Shown one piece after another: positions 53,185-62,555 of a stretch of 64,000 nt of DNA. Made by a program: the position numbers and the translations under genes. The DNA comes from Fulvivirga sp. M361. Its GTDB lineage: Bacteria > Bacteroidota > Bacteroidia > Cytophagales > Cyclobacteriaceae. A model generated the notes under the pieces. The model saw only the letters and a program-made list of their open reading frames with translations, had not been told where the DNA came from and ran no database searches. Positions within the stretch are counted from its first letter, which is position 1. Each line of letters starts with the position of its first letter. The stretch covers positions 131,501 to 195,500 of the forward strand of contig NZ_VKDC01000001.1 of assembly GCF_007097395.1 (NCBI RefSeq). Direction: 5' to 3'.

Positions 53185-56100
53185 CTAGTTGGATTTCCTG
53201 ACCCTCACTGGGTAATCCGGCCTTTCAGGTTCTGTCGGAGGGTTATTTTTTAATTCCTCCAACACCACTTCTATGGCCTTTTCCAGCTGAGGGTCACGAC
53301 CGTCAATAACTTCTTCAGGCCATTGTTCTACCTCAATATCCGGCGCTATACCTTCATTCTCGATCCTGAAACCGTCCTCATTCCAAAAAGCCACGTTAGG
53401 CGCCGTTACCGATCCTCCATCAATGAACTCAGGATAACCCAAGACACCTACCAGCCCCCCCCAGGTTCTTTTGCCAATTAACTTGCCCACCTTAAATTTT
53501 CTAAACATCCAGGGTAGGTAATCACCTCCCGATCCGGCCGTTTCATCTATCAGCATAACTTTGGGTCCCTGGATCGAACCACTCGGTGCTTTTAAGTCAT
53601 TTCCATATCTGAAATTCCAATGTGACTGGTAGGGCTTTTTTAGCAGGTCTATATAGTAATCTGCGAGTTGCCCTCCTCCGTTATAACGTTCATCGATGAT
53701 CACCGCTTTTTTGTTCACCTGGGGGAAGAAGTATCGCTTAAAATATTCATGCCCTGCCACAGTGGTGTTAGGAACGTATACATAGGCCACTTGTCCATCC
53801 GTAGCCTCATCCACCTTCCTAATATTTCCTTCTATCCAATCCCTGTTACGGAGAGCACGCTCATTGGAAACCGGCACTACCCGCACAGTGCGTGAACCTG
53901 AGCCATTGGCATTTGGGCCCACCGTCAGCTCTATTATTTTACCTGCCGTATTTTCGAAAAAGCTGTAGAGATTTTGATCCGCCGTTACGTAACCTCCATT
54001 CACTGCCAGAAGGTATTCTCCCGCTTTCACATTCACGCCAGGCTCCGTTAAAGGAGAACGTAGCTCGGGCGTCCAGTTCAGTCCTCCGTAGATCTTTTTA
54101 AGGCGATACCGGTTATTGACTATTTCATAGTCTGCTCCCAATAATCCGCCACTCACACGAGCAGGATTATTCATTTTATCACCTCTGCTACTAAAACGGT
54201 GATGGCCTACCGCCAATTCACTGAACATCCACTGCATTACCCGATAAAGATCACTCCGGCAGGTCACGTCCGGCAGGAACACCCTATATTTTTCTTTCAT
54301 AGCATCCCAGTCCAGCCCATGCATGCCGGGGTCATAAAAATAGTCTCTATTGACACGCCAGGCTTCATGAAAAATATTCTTCCATTCTCTTACGGGTTCA
54401 ATTTTTACCTGAATGGCATTGAGGTTCATATCTCCGTTCTCAGGTTTTTTCCCTACTTCTGTTATGCCCCAGGACCTGCCTTTTCGAAACAACATTTTCT
54501 TACCACCTGCAGCGATCTCAAACCAGTCCGCTTGCATGATCTCCTTATCTTCCCTTTCCTTAAAATCGTACATTCTTAATGACCGGGGATGACTAAAGTC
54601 ATTGTGAGGCGTCCTGGATAAGTAAAACAGTTTTCCTTCTTCAGCGCAGCTTAGGTTTGAATATATGCCCGGAGAAATAGGCAGGTCGATGATACGCTGC
54701 TCAATATTTTCCCAATCAATGCTGACTGCTTCCGGATCACTGTTTTTCTCAGGATCTGTATCCTCCTGTGTGCCCTTTTCTTCATCATTCTCTTTTGCCA
54801 GTGGAGAAACCAACTCCTTTTGTAGTGTAACCAGATAAATAGAATGGCTTAGTTCCATATCCAGGTTAGACTGATCAAACCAGTTAATGACCGGGCCGGC
54901 ATCCGTTGAAGCCAGCATATAGATATACTTGCCACCCGGATCGAAAATGGGCGATGACACATTGGATAATCCGTCAGAAAGTGCATATGACTTACCTTGA
55001 TCCACCGAATAAACGTAGGCTTTTTCGAAATGCGTACTTGTAATAACGGTGTAAGTCACCCACTTCGAATCATGAGACCATGAACCGAAAAGCTCCCGGA
55101 ATGCACCGGGGATATAAAGTTCATCCGATCCGATTTTAGTGATCTTGCCAGAAGAAACATCTGCCAGGTATAAGTTCCTTCCATTGTCCACAAAACATAA
55201 CCTTTTACTATCCGGCGACCAGTGCAGAAAAGCGTAAAATCCTGCGCCATCCACCGGAATTGTTTTAATGTTGGTCCCTTTCAAAGACTTTATGTGTAAT
55301 TGGTATTCTCCCGATTGGTCAGAAAAATAGGCAATATGCTTACCGTCCGGCGACCACTGCGGGTATTTCTCATGTGTCCCCGGTGATTGGGTAATGTTAA
55401 CCACATCACCTTTTTTAGCAGGTACAGTCACTATTTCACCGCGGTAGTCAAATACGGCCCTTGCTCCTGACGGCGAGATAGCTGCACTTCTGATATAAGA
55501 GTTTCCTGACACATACCTGGGTCTCATTTCCAACAGGTCCGTAGCAATGCCTATGGTGAGCTTTTTACTACTTTTTAGCGCTGTATCAAAGAAATACAGG
55601 TATCCTGCTCGTTCATAGATCAGGTCATTCCCATTAGCAGACAGGCTAAGAACGGGGAAATCATCATAATCCGTAAGCTGGGTCACCGTTTGTTCCTTCA
55701 GATCATAAGCAAACAAGTTAAACTCACCATTCCGGTCACTTCGAAAATATACGGTGTTTCCCATCCATTGCGGATTAGCATCATTACTTCCCGAAGGGGG
55801 TTTAGGTATTTCGCTCACTTCATGACTTGATGTATTGTATATCCATATCCTGGAATGTGTACCCCCTCTGTAATTCTTCCACTGATTAAAAACCTCATAT
55901 AATGGACTGTAAGCTATATATTGGCCATCAGAAGAATAAGACCCTTTAAACGCCGTAGGGATGGGTAATTCTTCAGGACGCCCACCCGAAACAGGAATAG
56001 TGTATAGTTTGGCGTGCCTGTTCGTGTAAGTAGTCCGGCTTGAAGTGAACAGCACATCCTTCCCATCCGGTGTAAAACCCTGCGCTATGTCCCAGGTAGG

Positions 56101-56433
56101 ATGCCAGGTCAGCCTTTGTGGTACTCCTCCGGTAGCCGGCACCACATAAACATCTGTATTACCATCGTACTCTGCACTAAATGCTACGATAGACCCATCA
56201 GGAGAAAACACAGGGTTTGACTCTACCCCTTCGTCGATGGTAAGGCGGCGAGGGTTGGAGCCATCTTTATTGGCCACCCAAAGGTCTTCAGAATAAATGA
56301 ATGCGATATGAGCAGAACTTACCGCAGGGCTACTCATCAATCGAGTATCTATTGTATTTTGTGCTGAGGTACGATCATGCGTAAACTGGAGGACAGCGAA
56401 TAAAATCGAACTTATAATTGAGGTATATTTCAT
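53185..56433 (-). CDS. Tricorn-type protease (S41 family)
   Basis: The 1082-residue protein has a signal peptide (to about 24), a six- and seven-bladed propeller region (about 30-560; repeated SPDG and WSPDGKH motifs), a tricorn C1-like domain, a PDZ domain (about 770-860) and the S41 core. The catalytic residues fit tricorn: His in AVGHHRFSSRGD, Ser in DETAGSGGDYLP, and DERYNGGG. The C-terminal proline-rich tail (NNPPTEPERPDYPVRVRK) is seen in homologs. It is a periplasmic or secreted carboxyl-end peptidase. An acidic, low-complexity insert (NDEEKGTQEDTDPEKNSDPE) lies near residue 550. Confidence 0.94.
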   Translation of the reverse strand: MKYTSIISSILFAVLQFTHDRTSAQNTIDTRLMSSPAVSSAHIAFIYSEDLWVANKDGSNPRRLTIDEGVESNPVFSPDGSIVAFSAEYDGNTDVYVVPATGGVPQRLTWHPTWDIAQGFTPDGKDVLFTSSRTTYTNRHAKLYTIPVSGGRPEELPIPTAFKGSYSSDGQYIAYSPLYEVFNQWKNYRGGTHSRIWIYNTSSHEVSEIPKPPSGSNDANPQWMGNTVYFRSDRNGEFNLFAYDLKEQTVTQLTDYDDFPVLSLSANGNDLIYERAGYLYFFDTALKSSKKLTIGIATDLLEMRPRYVSGNSYIRSAAISPSGARAVFDYRGEIVTVPAKKGDVVNITQSPGTHEKYPQWSPDGKHIAYFSDQSGEYQLHIKSLKGTNIKTIPVDGAGFYAFLHWSPDSKRLCFVDNGRNLYLADVSSGKITKIGSDELYIPGAFRELFGSWSHDSKWVTYTVITSTHFEKAYVYSVDQGKSYALSDGLSNVSSPIFDPGGKYIYMLASTDAGPVINWFDQSNLDMELSHSIYLVTLQKELVSPLAKENDEEKGTQEDTDPEKNSDPEAVSIDWENIEQRIIDLPISPGIYSNLSCAEEGKLFYLSRTPHNDFSHPRSLRMYDFKEREDKEIMQADWFEIAAGGKKMLFRKGRSWGITEVGKKPENGDMNLNAIQVKIEPVREWKNIFHEAWRVNRDYFYDPGMHGLDWDAMKEKYRVFLPDVTCRSDLYRVMQWMFSELAVGHHRFSSRGDKMNNPARVSGGLLGADYEIVNNRYRLKKIYGGLNWTPELRSPLTEPGVNVKAGEYLLAVNGGYVTADQNLYSFFENTAGKIIELTVGPNANGSGSRTVRVVPVSNERALRNRDWIEGNIRKVDEATDGQVAYVYVPNTTVAGHEYFKRYFFPQVNKKAVIIDERYNGGGQLADYYIDLLKKPYQSHWNFRYGNDLKAPSGSIQGPKVMLIDETAGSGGDYLPWMFRKFKVGKLIGKRTWGGLVGVLGYPEFIDGGSVTAPNVAFWNEDGFRIENEGIAPDIEVEQWPEEVIDGRDPQLEKAIEVVLEELKNNPPTEPERPDYPVRVRKSN

Positions 56434-56919
56434 TTCATCATTGAGTTAGTCAAAGGTTATTTCTGCTTTTCAATGAGTTAGCCTCAATAGTTGGCACAGG
56501 CAAGAGTAAAATCAGATCGTTTTGATCTGCAAATTTACCTCTGGCTCAAATCATTGTTTCCCAGACACAGTAAATATGCCAAAATCTCTGATCAAGTATA
56601 TACTCTCTGCGACATGTTTAATTACATAGTTAGAATATTATTCAAAACAAATTGAAAGTTATATAAATAACCTTATAGGCTAAGTGAAAAAAGTGATTAC
56701 CGGACTATGCATATAGCTTAAGTGGATCCGATAACGTCTCATACCACCTGAAAAGTACAGCTAATCAAAAGTAACTTCCTGTTAATATGTGACAAACAGG
56801 ACTTACTATGTATAAAAGCAACAATCAGGACAATGGTTTTTTTTTAATATCTCCATGAGTATCGTTAAAAACATGCACGTCTTTCTCTTATCCCAGGTAT
56901 AATCGAGAGAGATTTCCTT
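56434..56919. other. Intergenic, nothing recognised
   Basis: This 486-bp AT-rich stretch between the tricorn gene start and the next minus-strand gene end has no ORF over 60 codons and no hairpin that I can support. It should contain the tricorn promoter. Confidence 0.4.
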
Positions 56920-57501
56920 CTACCAGCTAATCAAAAAAGTACAGCTTTCTCCTCCGGTTTTTCGGCTTTCTTTCGAGAGGTCAAGTTCAATTTTTTCTCT
57001 GGCACCTGTTGGCTTGAATCTCCTCACTACTTCTGTAAGAATGCCTTCATCAAATTTACTTGGATAGGGATTAGTACAAATCATGACAGCCTGTTTGCTT
57101 TGAGCATCAAACTTAGCCAGTTTGTAGTGCCCGATTCCCTCTATCATTTTCCCGTTAGAGGGGTTAAACATAATCTCCCCGTTTAATCGATGATTCATGT
57201 GATAGGCAATATCCATTGAATTCAGGGCTTCTTCCAAATCTTTCATGGGCGGAAATTCTGCATTATTCATAACCGCTTTCCCGATTATAAAGAGATTCAT
57301 CTCACCTATTTTTTGAGCAATATCTTTGAAAGCATTCAGGTATTTTTGTAACTCGTGCCACTCTCCATTCTCGGGGTCGATACCATTGTCCAATAAAATT
57401 TTCAATCGTGTATCTCTGCCTCTTTCCATAGAATTTGCCAAAGACCCAATACCATGTTTGCTTACCTCTACACTCTTGTTTTCTGCAATGAATTCCGCCA
57501 T
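56920..57501 (-). CDS. Unrecognised cytoplasmic protein, 193 residues
   Basis: The protein has an N-terminal helical half (MERGRDTRLKILLDNGIDPE, LQKYLNAFKDIAQKIGEMNL) and a C-terminal alpha/beta half with AVMICTNPYPSKFDEGILTE and the end GGESCTFLISW. The last motif (Cys in GGxSCxFxIxW) is reminiscent of V4R/heme-NO-binding-like folds, which end in a C(T/Y)(F/Y)xIxW strand; this is a guess. It stands alone. The start at 57501 is the only sensible one. Confidence 0.7.
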   Translation of the reverse strand: MAEFIAENKSVEVSKHGIGSLANSMERGRDTRLKILLDNGIDPENGEWHELQKYLNAFKDIAQKIGEMNLFIIGKAVMNNAEFPPMKDLEEALNSMDIAYHMNHRLNGEIMFNPSNGKMIEGIGHYKLAKFDAQSKQAVMICTNPYPSKFDEGILTEVVRRFKPTGAREKIELDLSKESRKTGGESCTFLISW

Positions 57502-57890
57502 AATATTAAGTTATCAAATTGAACAACAGTTAAAACCAAAGGCCAACACCTTTATTATTAATGGTTTACTGACAAAATATTTTTAATTAATATAAACCGT
57601 GAATAAGGAATTTGTTCACGTAAAAAGAAAAATAAACTACAGAGCGATCAAATTGCCACACCAGGATATGAACCGGTGATCTCCATGAATACAATGAAAA
57701 AGTGTCTTTGACCCGACTTCCCGGAATGGGCTATAGGTACCTTTCAAGTTTATATGACTTCATCAAAAAGGTTTATGCCCCATAACGAGGGAGATTTTTT
57801 TCTGTTTAAGTATATTTACGATTCCCCTCCAAGAAAATCCCGTTTAGGTCGATTACAACGACCAGCGATTATTGCCAAAAATTAACTATT
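57502..57890. other. Intergenic, nothing recognised
   Basis: This 389-bp divergent region between 57501 (minus start) and 57891 (plus start) has no ORF and no strong dyad. Confidence 0.4.
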
Positions 57891-58094
57891 ATGACGTCTT
57901 TAAAAATTCCGGAAGAATTCAAAGACACACACGTTCAAGCCCGGGATATCTACAAGGATTGGTACCTTATACCACTGGAAATGATCCTTAACACAGGATC
58001 AATGATCCGATACGAATGTTGGTTGTATAAAAAAGATGGTACCATTTACAGAAACAAAGCCTATTTGCTAACCAGAGATCAATTTGAATTGTAA
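57891..58094 (+). CDS. Small protein of unknown function, 67 residues
   Basis: The protein MTSLKIPEEFKDTHVQARDI... (67 residues) has a helical start and a strand-rich end (IRYECWLYKKDGTIYRNKAY, LLTRDQFEL). No signal peptide, no Cys pair, one Cys. I recognise no family. The gap to the next gene, with two operator dyads, suggests it is monocistronic. Confidence 0.55.
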   Translation: MTSLKIPEEFKDTHVQARDIYKDWYLIPLEMILNTGSMIRYECWLYKKDGTIYRNKAYLLTRDQFEL

Positions 58095-58160
58095 AAGTGT
58101 ATACGTAGCCACCTTTTTCATTTATTCCAGGCACTACTGACAGCTTATCATAAAAATAAT

Positions 58161-58214
58161 GCAACCATTTTGTTGCTCATTACGTTTTGTTTAAATTAGC
58201 AACCTATTAGTTGC
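58161..58214. promoter_or_regulatory. Two GCAAC-N6-GTTGC dyads (operator of the ArsR-type regulator)
   Basis: Dyad 58161-58176 (GCAAC-CATTTT-GTTGC) and dyad 58199-58214 (GCAAC-CTATTA-GTTGC) share identical arms, 38 bp apart centre to centre. They lie 30-80 bp upstream of the SRPBCC start (58244), where the operon promoter should be. ArsR-family repressors bind such inverted repeats; autoregulation by the second gene of the operon is the simplest reading. Confidence 0.7.
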
Positions 58215-58243
58215 GTATTATTTACTCAAACCCTATTACAACT

Positions 58244-58666
58244 ATGAAAGATCTCATTAAAAAAGACCACACTTACGCTCACAGTATTGACCGTGTCTGG
58301 GCAGCCATAACAGATCCTGCTCAAATCACAGCTTGGTTTATCAAGGCCAACTTTAAGGCTGAAGTAGGTTATGACTACACCTTTCAACATGAACAAACTA
58401 TTATCAAAGGGAAAGTGCTGGAGGTGTCACCTGTCACTAAACTGGTATATACCTGGAATGTGAGCGGAACAGGAGATGTGGAAACCACCGTAAGCTGGCA
58501 GTTGTCTCCGATACCTGAAGGCACACACCTGACCTTAGAACATTCCGGCATCAGTAACTACCCTGAAGAGGGACTGGCTACTACTATGTTCGATAACTTC
58601 TCAAAAGGTTGGATCAATTGTATCTCAGAACTTGAAAAATACCTCAAGGAAGTAGCACATGCCTGA
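58244..58666 (+). CDS. SRPBCC (AHSA1-type) domain protein
   Basis: From the ATG at 58244 the protein has 140 residues (a TTG at 58211 would add 11 residues and would overlap the operator dyad, so it is less likely). It has the AHSA1/START-like pattern: IDRVWAAITDPAQITAWFIK, the VLEVSPVTKLVYTWNVSG strand, then LTLEHSGISNYPE and the C-terminal FDNFSKGWINCISELEKYLK helix. It probably binds a small hydrophobic ligand. Its end overlaps the ArsR gene by 8 bp; the pairing of SRPBCC and ArsR genes is frequent in bacteria. Confidence 0.92.
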   Translation: MKDLIKKDHTYAHSIDRVWAAITDPAQITAWFIKANFKAEVGYDYTFQHEQTIIKGKVLEVSPVTKLVYTWNVSGTGDVETTVSWQLSPIPEGTHLTLEHSGISNYPEEGLATTMFDNFSKGWINCISELEKYLKEVAHA

Positions 58667-58991
58667 GCAGGTTGACAGAATATTTAAAGCCATTGCTGAC
58701 CCTACTCGCAGGGAGATTATCAACCTGCTGGTGGTTGCAGCTACTTCTCTGTCCATAACACAGATCACCGAAAAGTTTGACATCAGTCGTCAGGGCATAA
58801 CCAAGCATATCAAATCGCTGGAGGATGCCGGGCTGATCAGTATCTCCAGCGAAGGTCGTGAAAAATATTGTTCAGCTACACCGATACAACTTAAAGTAGT
58901 TTATGACTGGCTCACCAGCTACGAACAGTTCTGGACAGATAAGCTCAACGACCTGGATGACTTCCTGAATAAAAAATATACTACGAATTAA
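58659..58991 (+). CDS. ArsR-family transcriptional regulator
   Basis: The 110-residue protein has the winged-helix pattern of ArsR regulators: IFKAIADPTRREIINLLVVA, ITQITEKFDISRQGITKHIK (recognition helix) and LEDAGLISISSEGREKYCSA. There is only one Cys (YCSA), so the classic metal-site motif ELCVCDL is absent; the signal is not a metal by this criterion. It overlaps the SRPBCC gene by 8 bp and precedes the DinB gene by 12 bp, so all three form an operon behind the paired dyads. Confidence 0.92.
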   Translation: MPEQVDRIFKAIADPTRREIINLLVVAATSLSITQITEKFDISRQGITKHIKSLEDAGLISISSEGREKYCSATPIQLKVVYDWLTSYEQFWTDKLNDLDDFLNKKYTTN

Positions 58992-59003
58992 AACACAACA
59001 TAA

Positions 59004-59606
59004 ATGAAAACTATAGCAACATTTCTTTTTACCGTATTGATCTCTTCCAGCGCTTTCAACACCCAAAATGGCAGCTTATCAGACGATGAACGCACCAAAG
59101 CCATTGACTATTTGAAAAATACTGAATCAGAACTTTATGAGGCAATAAAAGGGCTCACCTCCGAACAGCTTAACTACAAATCAAGTGAAGAAAACTGGTC
59201 GATCGCTGAATGTGTTGAACACATTGCCATATCTGAAAAGCTTATCTTCGGAATAGTAGAGAGCGCACTTCAGGCTACCCCTGCTAAAAAGGAAAACCCG
59301 GCCATGACCGATGAGCAGATCATGGGTTTTATAGTAGACCGAACGAACAAAGTAAAAACACGGCCAGAGTTTGAACCTAAAAAAAGCTTTGGATCCTATC
59401 AAGCCACGTTGAAAGAATATAAAAAACTGCGTAAGGAGCATATCAGCTTCATAAAAAGAACAAAAGAAGATCTGCGTGGTCATTATTATGAATTTCCCTT
59501 TGGCATGACGGATACCTACCAGGTGGTTTTATTCATGTCAGGGCATAGTATGCGACATGTGAACCAGATCAAAGAGATCAAGGCACAAGCTGATTTTCCA
59601 TCCTAA
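59004..59606 (+). CDS. DinB-family protein with signal peptide
   Basis: The 200-residue protein starts with a hydrophobic signal (MKTIATFLFTVLISSSAFN), then a four-helix DinB fold: ELYEAIKGLTSEQLNYKSSE, NWSIAECVEHIAISEKLIFG (family His), and C-terminal VVLFMSGHSMRHVNQIKEIK with the last metal-binding His. DinB proteins include thiol-dependent S-transferases; an exported version suggests an envelope function. It is the third gene of the SRPBCC-ArsR operon and ends before a hairpin. Confidence 0.85.
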   Translation: MKTIATFLFTVLISSSAFNTQNGSLSDDERTKAIDYLKNTESELYEAIKGLTSEQLNYKSSEENWSIAECVEHIAISEKLIFGIVESALQATPAKKENPAMTDEQIMGFIVDRTNKVKTRPEFEPKKSFGSYQATLKEYKKLRKEHISFIKRTKEDLRGHYYEFPFGMTDTYQVVLFMSGHSMRHVNQIKEIKAQADFPS

Positions 59607-59613
59607 ACAAATG

Positions 59614-59648
59614 AGACGGTATCACAGGGACCAGTCTGTGTGCCGTCT
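59614..59648. terminator. Hairpin terminator between convergent genes
   Basis: AGACGG (59614-59619) pairs with CCGTCT (59643-59648), with an inner CACAG/CTGTG stem, followed on the + strand by TTACTTTATT. It ends one base before the stop of the MBL gene at 59649. Confidence 0.7.
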
Positions 59649-60740
59649 TTACTTTATTGTTCGCCCTTCCCCTTCTGTCATTGTCCAAAATGCATCTTCA
59701 GGAACTTGTTGTGCACTGAGCGCTTTTTTTAAATCATCAATGGGCTGTTCTTCACCCTCATCTGCCAGCGCAAATGTGCCATAATGGATGCCGATGCTCT
59801 GCTGGGACTGCACATCTTTATGGATCATAACAGCCTCACGCGGTGACGTATGGATCGGCGACATAAACCACCTCGGCAGGTAAGCACCGATAGGGATCAG
59901 GGCCAGCCGAAAGGGCCCGGACCTTTGACCAATTTCAACAAACATTTTTGGGTTGTAACCTGTATCACCAGCAAAATAGACATTGCCCTGAGATCGCTTA
60001 ATCACGTATCCGCACCATAATGTAGCATCCCGGTCTAACATTCCCCTGCCGGAAAAATGCTGCGCCGGCACGGATTGAATCTGAACATACTCGTTGACTT
60101 CATATTCTTGCCACCAATCCAGGTCATGCGTTTTTTCCAGGCCCAGCCTTTGCATATATTGCCCTACTCCCAGCGGAGAGATAAAAGTCGGCTTGTGGGC
60201 TTCTTGCAATCTTTTTACTGTAGCCACATCCAAATGATCATAGTGATTATGACTAATGATGACATAGTGAATAGGGGGTAGGTCTTCAAAGCGGATACCC
60301 GGCGGCCGCATACGTTTGGGACCTGCCCACTGAAATGGGCTTGTTCTCTTACTGTATACCGGGTCAGTAAGTATATTTATTCCATCCATCTGTAACAAAA
60401 AAGTCGAATGATTTATGAACGTCACCCGCAGTGAGTCTGACTCTTGAGGTGGTGGGTCACCATAGTTGTAAGCACTCCGGGTTTTCCACGAACCCCGGTT
60501 CCGGTTAAACGACCATTTAAGTACATCCCAAAAACCTTTGGCCTTAACTCCACCGGGAGTTTTAAACTGCCTTCCATTAAAGTGATAGGAAAGAACACCA
60601 GTATATTTTGGCGCCGATATATATACACCTACACCCAGACTGCAGAGAAGGAATGTAAAAACGATCATAATGGTCCAGAGCATAATTCTTTTAACGAGTT
60701 GCATGACTTTAATAATACCCGGAAGAAAGAAAATGTTCAT
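59649..60740 (-). CDS. MBL-fold metallohydrolase, NAPE-PLD-like, membrane-anchored
   Basis: The 363-residue protein has an N-terminal membrane segment (about 19-42; a second Met at 13 is a possible start) and a metallo-beta-lactamase core. Motifs: FINHSTFLLQMDGINILTDP, the HNHYDHLD zinc motif (about 165), VPAQHFSGRG, VYFAGDTGY and the IHYGTF end. This order matches the NAPE-PLD/RomA/UlaG group. Likely periplasmic-side lipid phosphodiesterase or lactonase; substrate not predictable. It converges with the DinB gene and is divergent from the SpoU gene with a 66-bp gap. Confidence 0.9.
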   Translation of the reverse strand: MNIFFLPGIIKVMQLVKRIMLWTIMIVFTFLLCSLGVGVYISAPKYTGVLSYHFNGRQFKTPGGVKAKGFWDVLKWSFNRNRGSWKTRSAYNYGDPPPQESDSLRVTFINHSTFLLQMDGINILTDPVYSKRTSPFQWAGPKRMRPPGIRFEDLPPIHYVIISHNHYDHLDVATVKRLQEAHKPTFISPLGVGQYMQRLGLEKTHDLDWWQEYEVNEYVQIQSVPAQHFSGRGMLDRDATLWCGYVIKRSQGNVYFAGDTGYNPKMFVEIGQRSGPFRLALIPIGAYLPRWFMSPIHTSPREAVMIHKDVQSQQSIGIHYGTFALADEGEEQPIDDLKKALSAQQVPEDAFWTMTEGEGRTIK

Positions 60741-60806
60741 TATCTTTCCCTCAAAGACAGCACGTACAAGCCAATCTTTTTTTTACAATTATAGTACTTT
60801 TGCCAG

Positions 60807-61352
60807 ATGAGAAAACTGGCTAACGAAGAGCTGGACCGTAAATCCATTGACGAGTTCAAAGCAGCAGACAAAATCCCTGTAGTAGTGATACTGGATGATG
60901 TCAGAAGCCTTCATAATGTCGGGTCTACTTTTCGTACATGTGATGCCTTTCTTATCGAAAAGCTCTACCTGGCCGGAATCACCGGTTCACCTCCCCACAG
61001 GGAAATAAATAAAACGGCATTAGGATCCACCGAATCTGTCATTTGGGAACATGTCAGTCACATAACCGACCTGATCGTACAATTAAAAAAGGAAGGATAT
61101 ATCATCATCAGTGTAGAGCAGGTAGACAAAAGTACCCCCTTGAATGAGTTCCAGGTCGATAAATCCGTGAAGTATTGCCTCGTATTCGGGAATGAGGTAT
61201 TCGGAGTCAATGAACAAGTTATAGCTGCTTCTGACCATAGCATTGAAATACCACAGGAAGGCACTAAACATTCGCTGAACATATCAGTGAGTCTTGGGAT
61301 CGTTGTGTGGGAATTCTGGAATAAACTGGCCCCCTCCGTAGAAACAGGCTGA
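60807..61352 (+). CDS. SpoU/TrmH-family RNA 2'-O-methyltransferase
   Basis: The 181-residue protein has the three SPOUT motifs: DDVRSLHNVGSTFRTCDAF (motif 1), LVFGNEVFGV (motif 2) and EIPQEGTKHSLNISVSLGIV (motif 3), which build the trefoil knot for S-adenosylmethionine. It modifies a ribose in tRNA or rRNA; target not decidable. There is no N-terminal RNA-binding extension, as in TrmL/TrmH-like short forms. Confidence 0.92.
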   Translation: MRKLANEELDRKSIDEFKAADKIPVVVILDDVRSLHNVGSTFRTCDAFLIEKLYLAGITGSPPHREINKTALGSTESVIWEHVSHITDLIVQLKKEGYIIISVEQVDKSTPLNEFQVDKSVKYCLVFGNEVFGVNEQVIAASDHSIEIPQEGTKHSLNISVSLGIVVWEFWNKLAPSVETG

Positions 61353-61721
61353 TCATAACTGCCGCGATGTTTTATCCTTGCAACAGTTAAAATAAATAAC
61401 CCATAACCTACCGAATAAAATATGAGGCTGGACAGGCTGCTTGCCTCTTTTGTCCCATCAACATCATCGTTTTGATCATTGCCAATATAATATCATCCTG
61501 CTTATCCGTCATTCATCGGGCCAATTTGGTATTGGTCGATACAGGCTTCATCATATTAAGTTGGCGGCCTACATTTACAGTCATAAAGCCAACTATAGAC
61601 AACGAATTATCCTCCGGAGCCAGGTCTTCGGGGGATTTTTTGCTTTTAGGGGTTTCCAGGACATTATTATCATCCGATCATGATCAGACCAAAATTCAGG
61701 TTTGTATTGAAGCCCCTCAAA
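61353..61721. other. Intergenic, no supported gene
   Basis: A 369-bp region between convergent genes. Open frames of 80-100 codons exist on the + strand, but they have poor protein character and one runs into the HAD gene on the other strand. A minus-strand frame includes a short protein-like piece (DNSLSIVGFMTVNVGRQLNM) interrupted by stops, possibly gene debris. Confidence 0.35.
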
Positions 61722-62324
61722 TCACAAAACTCCGATCCTCTCAAGTTCGTGCTCCAGGTTCAGATCCCCGTTAAAATGAACGGTATGAAACCCTATTTTT
61801 TGGGCAGCGAGGATGTTTTCCAGATTGTCATCAATAAAAATGGAGTTCTCAGCTTTTAGCTTATAGCGATCAAGCAGAAGAAGATAAATTTCCTTATTTG
61901 GCTTAATCATTTTCTCTTCGCCTGAAACAACAATACCTTCAAGTTCTGAGAAAAAAGGAAATCTCTTGAGGGCTATGGGAAATGTTTCAGCCGACCAATT
62001 GGTGAGCCCGAAAAGTCTGTAACTTCTCTTCAATACAGGGATGAGCTTTGTATTTTCAACAATCTCATCTTTCAACATGACTTCCCAATCGTCATAAAAG
62101 CGTTGGATCATGGTTGCATGTTCTGGATGTATTTCCTGAAGTAATCTTGTCCCCTCGGCCAGTGAACGGCCGGCATCTTGCTGTATATTCCAATCATGTG
62201 TACAAACTTCCGAAAGAAAATATTCCAATGCTTCTTTATCTTCAAACAAACTATCGAATAAATACCTGGGATTCCAATCCACCAGCACTCCTCCAAAATC
62301 AAAAATGATGTTATCTATCTTCAT
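61722..62324 (-). CDS. HAD-superfamily hydrolase, HAD-IA type (YihX-like)
   Basis: The ATG at 62324 gives 200 residues starting MKIDNIIFDFGGVLVDWNPR, as in relatives; the ATG at 62345 adds seven residues. Motif 1 is FDFGGVLVD with nucleophile Asp9. Motif 2 is LFGLTNWSAE, motif 3 has Lys in GEEKMIKPNKEIY, and motif 4 is FIDDNLENI. The cap is the small helical C1 type. Relatives such as YihX act on sugar phosphates; the substrate here is not known. Confidence 0.92.
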   Translation of the reverse strand: MKIDNIIFDFGGVLVDWNPRYLFDSLFEDKEALEYFLSEVCTHDWNIQQDAGRSLAEGTRLLQEIHPEHATMIQRFYDDWEVMLKDEIVENTKLIPVLKRSYRLFGLTNWSAETFPIALKRFPFFSELEGIVVSGEEKMIKPNKEIYLLLLDRYKLKAENSIFIDDNLENILAAQKIGFHTVHFNGDLNLEHELERIGVL

Positions 62325-62555
62325 CTTAGTACGGTTTTTCTGCACTTCCCATTAAATCTGCGGTATAATAAAAGCTGTGTATTCATACTATATAAAGCAA
62401 GTAAAATGTGGCTGTAAATTTATTTTATTTCTCACTACATTTTATCACAATAAATTGAATTTGTACTGTACTCATCTAACATGATAAAACTCACTTTTTT
62501 ATTCTATTTTACTCGCTAATTTCGATATATAAAACTTATTGTCAATCAGCGTATT
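62325..62555. other. AT-rich upstream region
   Basis: Very AT-rich stretch between the HAD gene start and a low-confidence small ORF. No clear feature. Confidence 0.4.

Noticed and set aside
61757-61767. tRNA T-arm-like GGTTCAGATCC
   Set aside because: Lies inside the HAD gene and no cloverleaf arms or CCA context can be built around it.
61472-61774. 100-codon + strand ORF in the gap before the HAD gene
   Set aside because: Poor protein character and overlaps the HAD coding region on the other strand.
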